In this document: one piece after another, positions 62,063-64,000 of the stretch
Position numbering within the stretch: the first letter of the stretch is position 1
Layout of the letters: every line of letters begins with the position of its first letter
Assembly (NCBI GenBank): GCA_037965595.1
Contig: CP150183.1
Span: 3,162,001-3,226,000, forward strand
DNA: 64,000 nt
Reading direction: 5' to 3'
Source of the DNA: Alkalihalobacillus sp. FSL W8-0930
Lineage (GTDB): Bacteria; Bacillota; Bacilli; Bacillales; Bacillaceae_D
The notes under the pieces: model-generated
What the model was told of the DNA's origin: nothing
Database searches by the model: none
What the model saw: the letters and a program-made list of their open reading frames with translations, nothing else
Made by a program: the position numbers and the translations under genes

Positions 62063-62091
62063 ATCTTATCGAACCATTGACCCTTTGTAAA
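62063..62091 (-). promoter_or_regulatory. Promoter of the ABC-F leader
   Basis: TTTACA (62086-62091), 17-bp spacer, TAAGAT (62063-62068): a good sigma-A promoter on the minus strand, giving a start near 62056 and a short 5' end before the leader peptide. Confidence 0.6.
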
Positions 62092-62104
62092 CAATAACCT
62101 TTTC

Positions 62105-62209
62105 TTAAGAAACCATCCAGTTGACTGTTCCAATAATAAGGCCCCAAAGTGGAATGTTAATGAGAATACCATAGAACAATCCACGGGCAAATCCTCTTTG
62201 TTGCACCAT
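62105..62209 (-). CDS. 34-residue single-span membrane peptide
   Basis: MVQQRGFARGLFYGILINIP followed by LWGLIIGTVNWMVS, with one hydrophobic segment after a positively charged start. AAGGAGGG stands 7 nt before the ATG at 62209, and TATGAT-like promoter sequence lies near 62235. It is too short for usual gene finders. No family recognised. It is the only gene in the gap between the ABC-F leader and rfbB. Confidence 0.7.
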   Translation of the reverse strand: MVQQRGFARGLFYGILINIPLWGLIIGTVNWMVS

Positions 62210-62298
62210 CGTGAATCCCTCCTTGTTGCTGTATATCATACCCGAAGATCGAGTCGTTCGAACAAATTAAGGAGGATTTACATGATTTTTTGAGGAGT

Positions 62299-63252
62299 TT
62301 AGTGGTTTATTCCTTGATTTACATACCAATCAATTGTTTCCTTTAATCCACTACGAAAATCACAAACCGGCCGCCACCCAAGCTCTTCTCTGATCTTTGA
62401 TGCATCAATCGCATATCTTAAATCATGCCCTAACCGGTCAGGTACCCTTGCGATCTGACTCTTTGGAACCTGCATCATAGTAAGAATCTCTTCTACAAGA
62501 TCCTTGTTGCTCCATTCATTGTTTGCCCCGATATTGTACACACTTCCAGGACTACCTTTATGAAGAACACGATCAATGGCCGTGCAATGATCATATACGT
62601 GAAGCCAATCGCGAACGTTCTGCCCCTCCCCATACAAAGGAATTTGCTCTCCATTCATCGCTTGATTAATCACAACTGGAATTAGTTTTTCCGGATATTG
62701 ATTCGGTCCATAATTGTTGGAACACCGCGTAATCCTTGTATCCATACCATACGTTTCATAGTAGGACCTCACAAAGAAGTCAGCACTAGCCTTACTTGCA
62801 GCATAAGGACTGTTTGGGGCGAGCGGTGTTTCTTCTGTAAACAATCCATCGCTCCCAAGTGTGCCGTACACCTCATCCGTCGAGATCTGCACAAAGGTTT
62901 TCACATGGTGTGCCCGTGCACATTCAAGTAAATTCTGTGTCCCAAGGACATTGGTCTCCACAAACCTACTCGGTGCATGAATACTTCGATCGACATGCGA
63001 TTCAGCAGCAAAATGGACCACCGCATCAATCTCGTAGCTTGAGAAAAGCTGTTCCATTTTCTCTCTATCTCGAATGTCCGCGTGGATAAAATTGTATCGA
63101 TCTGTACTTGCAATGGACGAAAGATTCGCTACGTTTCCCGCATACGTCAATGCATCAACATTTATAATTTGATAGTCAGGATACTCCCTTAACATATACC
63201 GAATAAAGTGGCTACCGATAAACCCAGCACCACCTGTTACTAAAAGCTTCAT
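62299..63252 (-). CDS. rfbB: dTDP-glucose 4,6-dehydratase
   Basis: 317 residues, extended SDR fold: NAD motif VTGGAGFIGSHFIRYML, the DEVYG catalytic Asp-Glu (STDEVYGTLG), YAASKASADFF with catalytic Tyr and Lys, and NNYGPNQYPEKLIPV. It makes dTDP-4-keto-6-deoxyglucose for rhamnose. Four-base overlap with rfbC upstream. No rfbD follows within the 90 bp to the 34-residue gene, so the reductase is elsewhere or the product differs from rhamnose. Confidence 0.93.
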   Translation of the reverse strand: MKLLVTGGAGFIGSHFIRYMLREYPDYQIINVDALTYAGNVANLSSIASTDRYNFIHADIRDREKMEQLFSSYEIDAVVHFAAESHVDRSIHAPSRFVETNVLGTQNLLECARAHHVKTFVQISTDEVYGTLGSDGLFTEETPLAPNSPYAASKASADFFVRSYYETYGMDTRITRCSNNYGPNQYPEKLIPVVINQAMNGEQIPLYGEGQNVRDWLHVYDHCTAIDRVLHKGSPGSVYNIGANNEWSNKDLVEEILTMMQVPKSQIARVPDRLGHDLRYAIDASKIREELGWRPVCDFRSGLKETIDWYVNQGINH

Positions 63253-63803
63253 ACAATCTTTTCCTCCTCTAACACCTCACGAAGTATCGGCAGCTGTTGA
63301 TCTTTCTCTGATAAAATAGGCGTAGATGTAGGCCACTTAATCGCTAGCTCCCGATCCGCCCAATTCACCCCGCGCTCCATTTCTCGATTATACAGCTGAT
63401 CTACTTTATACAAAACCTGTGTATGTGGAGAAAGTGTGCAAAACCCATGCGCAAAACCCTTTGGTACAAGTAATTGTTGATGATCATCTGCCTGAAGTGT
63501 CACCGCGATCCATTTTTTAAAGGTAGAAGAAGTTGGCCTAAGATCAACGACTACATCATAGACCGCTCCAGATAAAACGCGGACCAGCTTCGTTTGCGCA
63601 GCTTCTCCGATTTGTAAGTGAAGCCCTCTTAACACGCCAGACTGAGAAGAATATGAGTGATTATCTTGAATAAACGTTGTGGAAATTCCTACCTCGTGCC
63701 ACGCAACTTGTTGATAACTTTCCAAGAAAAAACCACGCTCATCATGGTAGACGGTCGGCTCAATCAGTTTCACGCCCTCTATCTCAAGCTCGATTACCTT
63801 CAT
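63249..63803 (-). CDS. rfbC: dTDP-4-dehydrorhamnose 3,5-epimerase
   Basis: 184 residues of cupin fold: [35 protein letters not shown] with catalytic histidines, [14 protein letters not shown], and [15 protein letters not shown]. It acts after RfbB on the keto sugar. ATG at 63803 overlaps the rfbA stop (ATGA). Confidence 0.92.
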   Translation of the reverse strand: MKVIELEIEGVKLIEPTVYHDERGFFLESYQQVAWHEVGISTTFIQDNHSYSSQSGVLRGLHLQIGEAAQTKLVRVLSGAVYDVVVDLRPTSSTFKKWIAVTLQADDHQQLLVPKGFAHGFCTLSPHTQVLYKVDQLYNREMERGVNWADRELAIKWPTSTPILSEKDQQLPILREVLEEEKIV

Positions 63804-64000
63804 ATTGAGACAATCTCGTAGGATCGACTTAAAATCAAATCAAGATTAATCTCTGCTGCAAGCTGATGTGCCTGAGCTAACGACTCATGAGTTCCTGCGT
63901 CAATCCATTCACCCTGCACATACTGGTAGCCAAGCGTTTGCTTTGCCAAATAAGCTAAGTTTACATCCGTGATCTCGAGCTCTCCCCTGGCTGACGGAAG
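63800..64000 (-). CDS. rfbA: Glucose-1-phosphate thymidylyltransferase, C-terminal fragment
   Basis: The last 66 codons are inside the window: [36 protein letters not shown] and a helical end. These are the typical C-terminal motifs of RfbA, which makes dTDP-glucose. It is the first visible gene of the rfbACB operon and continues past the right edge. Confidence 0.92.
   Translation of the reverse strand, partial: LPSARGELEITDVNLAYLAKQTLGYQYVQGEWIDAGTHESLAQAHQLAAEINLDLILSRSYEIVSI

Noticed and set aside
62262-62292. Plus-strand AAGGAGG followed by ATG ATT TTT TGA
   Set aside because: A three-codon frame with nothing coding downstream; the plus strand here is antisense to the region before the 34-residue gene and rfbB. 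Chance or a relic.

Overview
The window reads as a chromosomal segment of a low-to-mid GC Firmicute of the family Bacillaceae. Shine-Dalgarno sites are strong (GGAGG type), TTG and GTG starts are frequent, several orthologues have the Bacillus form (GlnK/GlnL, YkvA, YhgE, CgeB-like, class II GalT, YcbC/YcbD), and CcpA-type cre sites and GC-rich Bacillaceae intergenic repeats are present. An alkaliphile or other free-living soil bacillus is an inference from the rich acid-sugar and oligosaccharide catabolism. No phage, CRISPR array, rRNA or tRNA was seen.

Layout. 1-1348: start of a sugar ABC operon (ATPase fragment, lipoprotein SBP) behind a perfect cre and paired AraR-like boxes. 1478-8964: a glucarate/galactarate-type operon on the minus strand (GntR, KdgD, ketoglutarate-semialdehyde dehydrogenase, an odd enolase-superfamily protein, TctCBA). 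9085-11396: small membrane protein, repeat element A1, chemoreceptor. 11512-17142: a four-carbon acid-sugar (tetronate) cluster made of a class II aldolase divergent from RpiR, GntP, LtnD-like and OtnK-like genes. 17210-20611: a 41-bp tandem array, SGNH hydrolase, D-serine dehydratase, lipoprotein, repeat A2. 20616-24362: OFA-family MFS carrier with a LytS/LytTR two-component system. 24495-29544: a second acid-sugar cluster (PdxA2, DUF1537 kinase, KdgT-type permease, PrpR-like regulator). 29647-32965: YhgE/Pip protein and two small DUF2642-like proteins. 33085-40597: surface-glycan cluster (GT2, two GT4, UDP-GlcNAc 2-epimerase, CgeB-like) interrupted by an intact IS4-family insertion sequence. 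40709-42675: small membrane protein, YkvA, a first galactokinase. 42861-48077: GlnK/GlnL two-component system convergent with glnQHMP. 48164-50332: repeat-rich region with a 20-bp tandem array and an AT-rich membrane-protein gene between inverted repeats. 50399-60095: a galactoside operon (ABC importer, GH42 beta-galactosidase, galK, galT, LacI regulator). 60163-62209: ABC-F ATPase behind a leader peptide and terminator, plus a 34-aa membrane peptide. 62299-64000: rfbB, rfbC and the end of rfbA.

How the parts work together. Most of the window turns plant-type sugars and sugar acids into central metabolites: hexarates to 2-oxoglutarate, tetronates to DHAP, galactosides through the Leloir route, and probably arabinose-type sugars at the left edge. 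Each unit carries its own local regulator, and several operators can be matched to the neighbouring regulator. The most interesting observations are the ABC-F leader (40-codon uORF, terminator and possible antiterminator), a YpdB-like direct repeat with 11-bp spacing before the OFA carrier, a GlnL-type repeat before glnQ, an enolase-superfamily protein lacking the usual acid/base residues, and three unrelated tandem arrays that share a 20-21 bp period.
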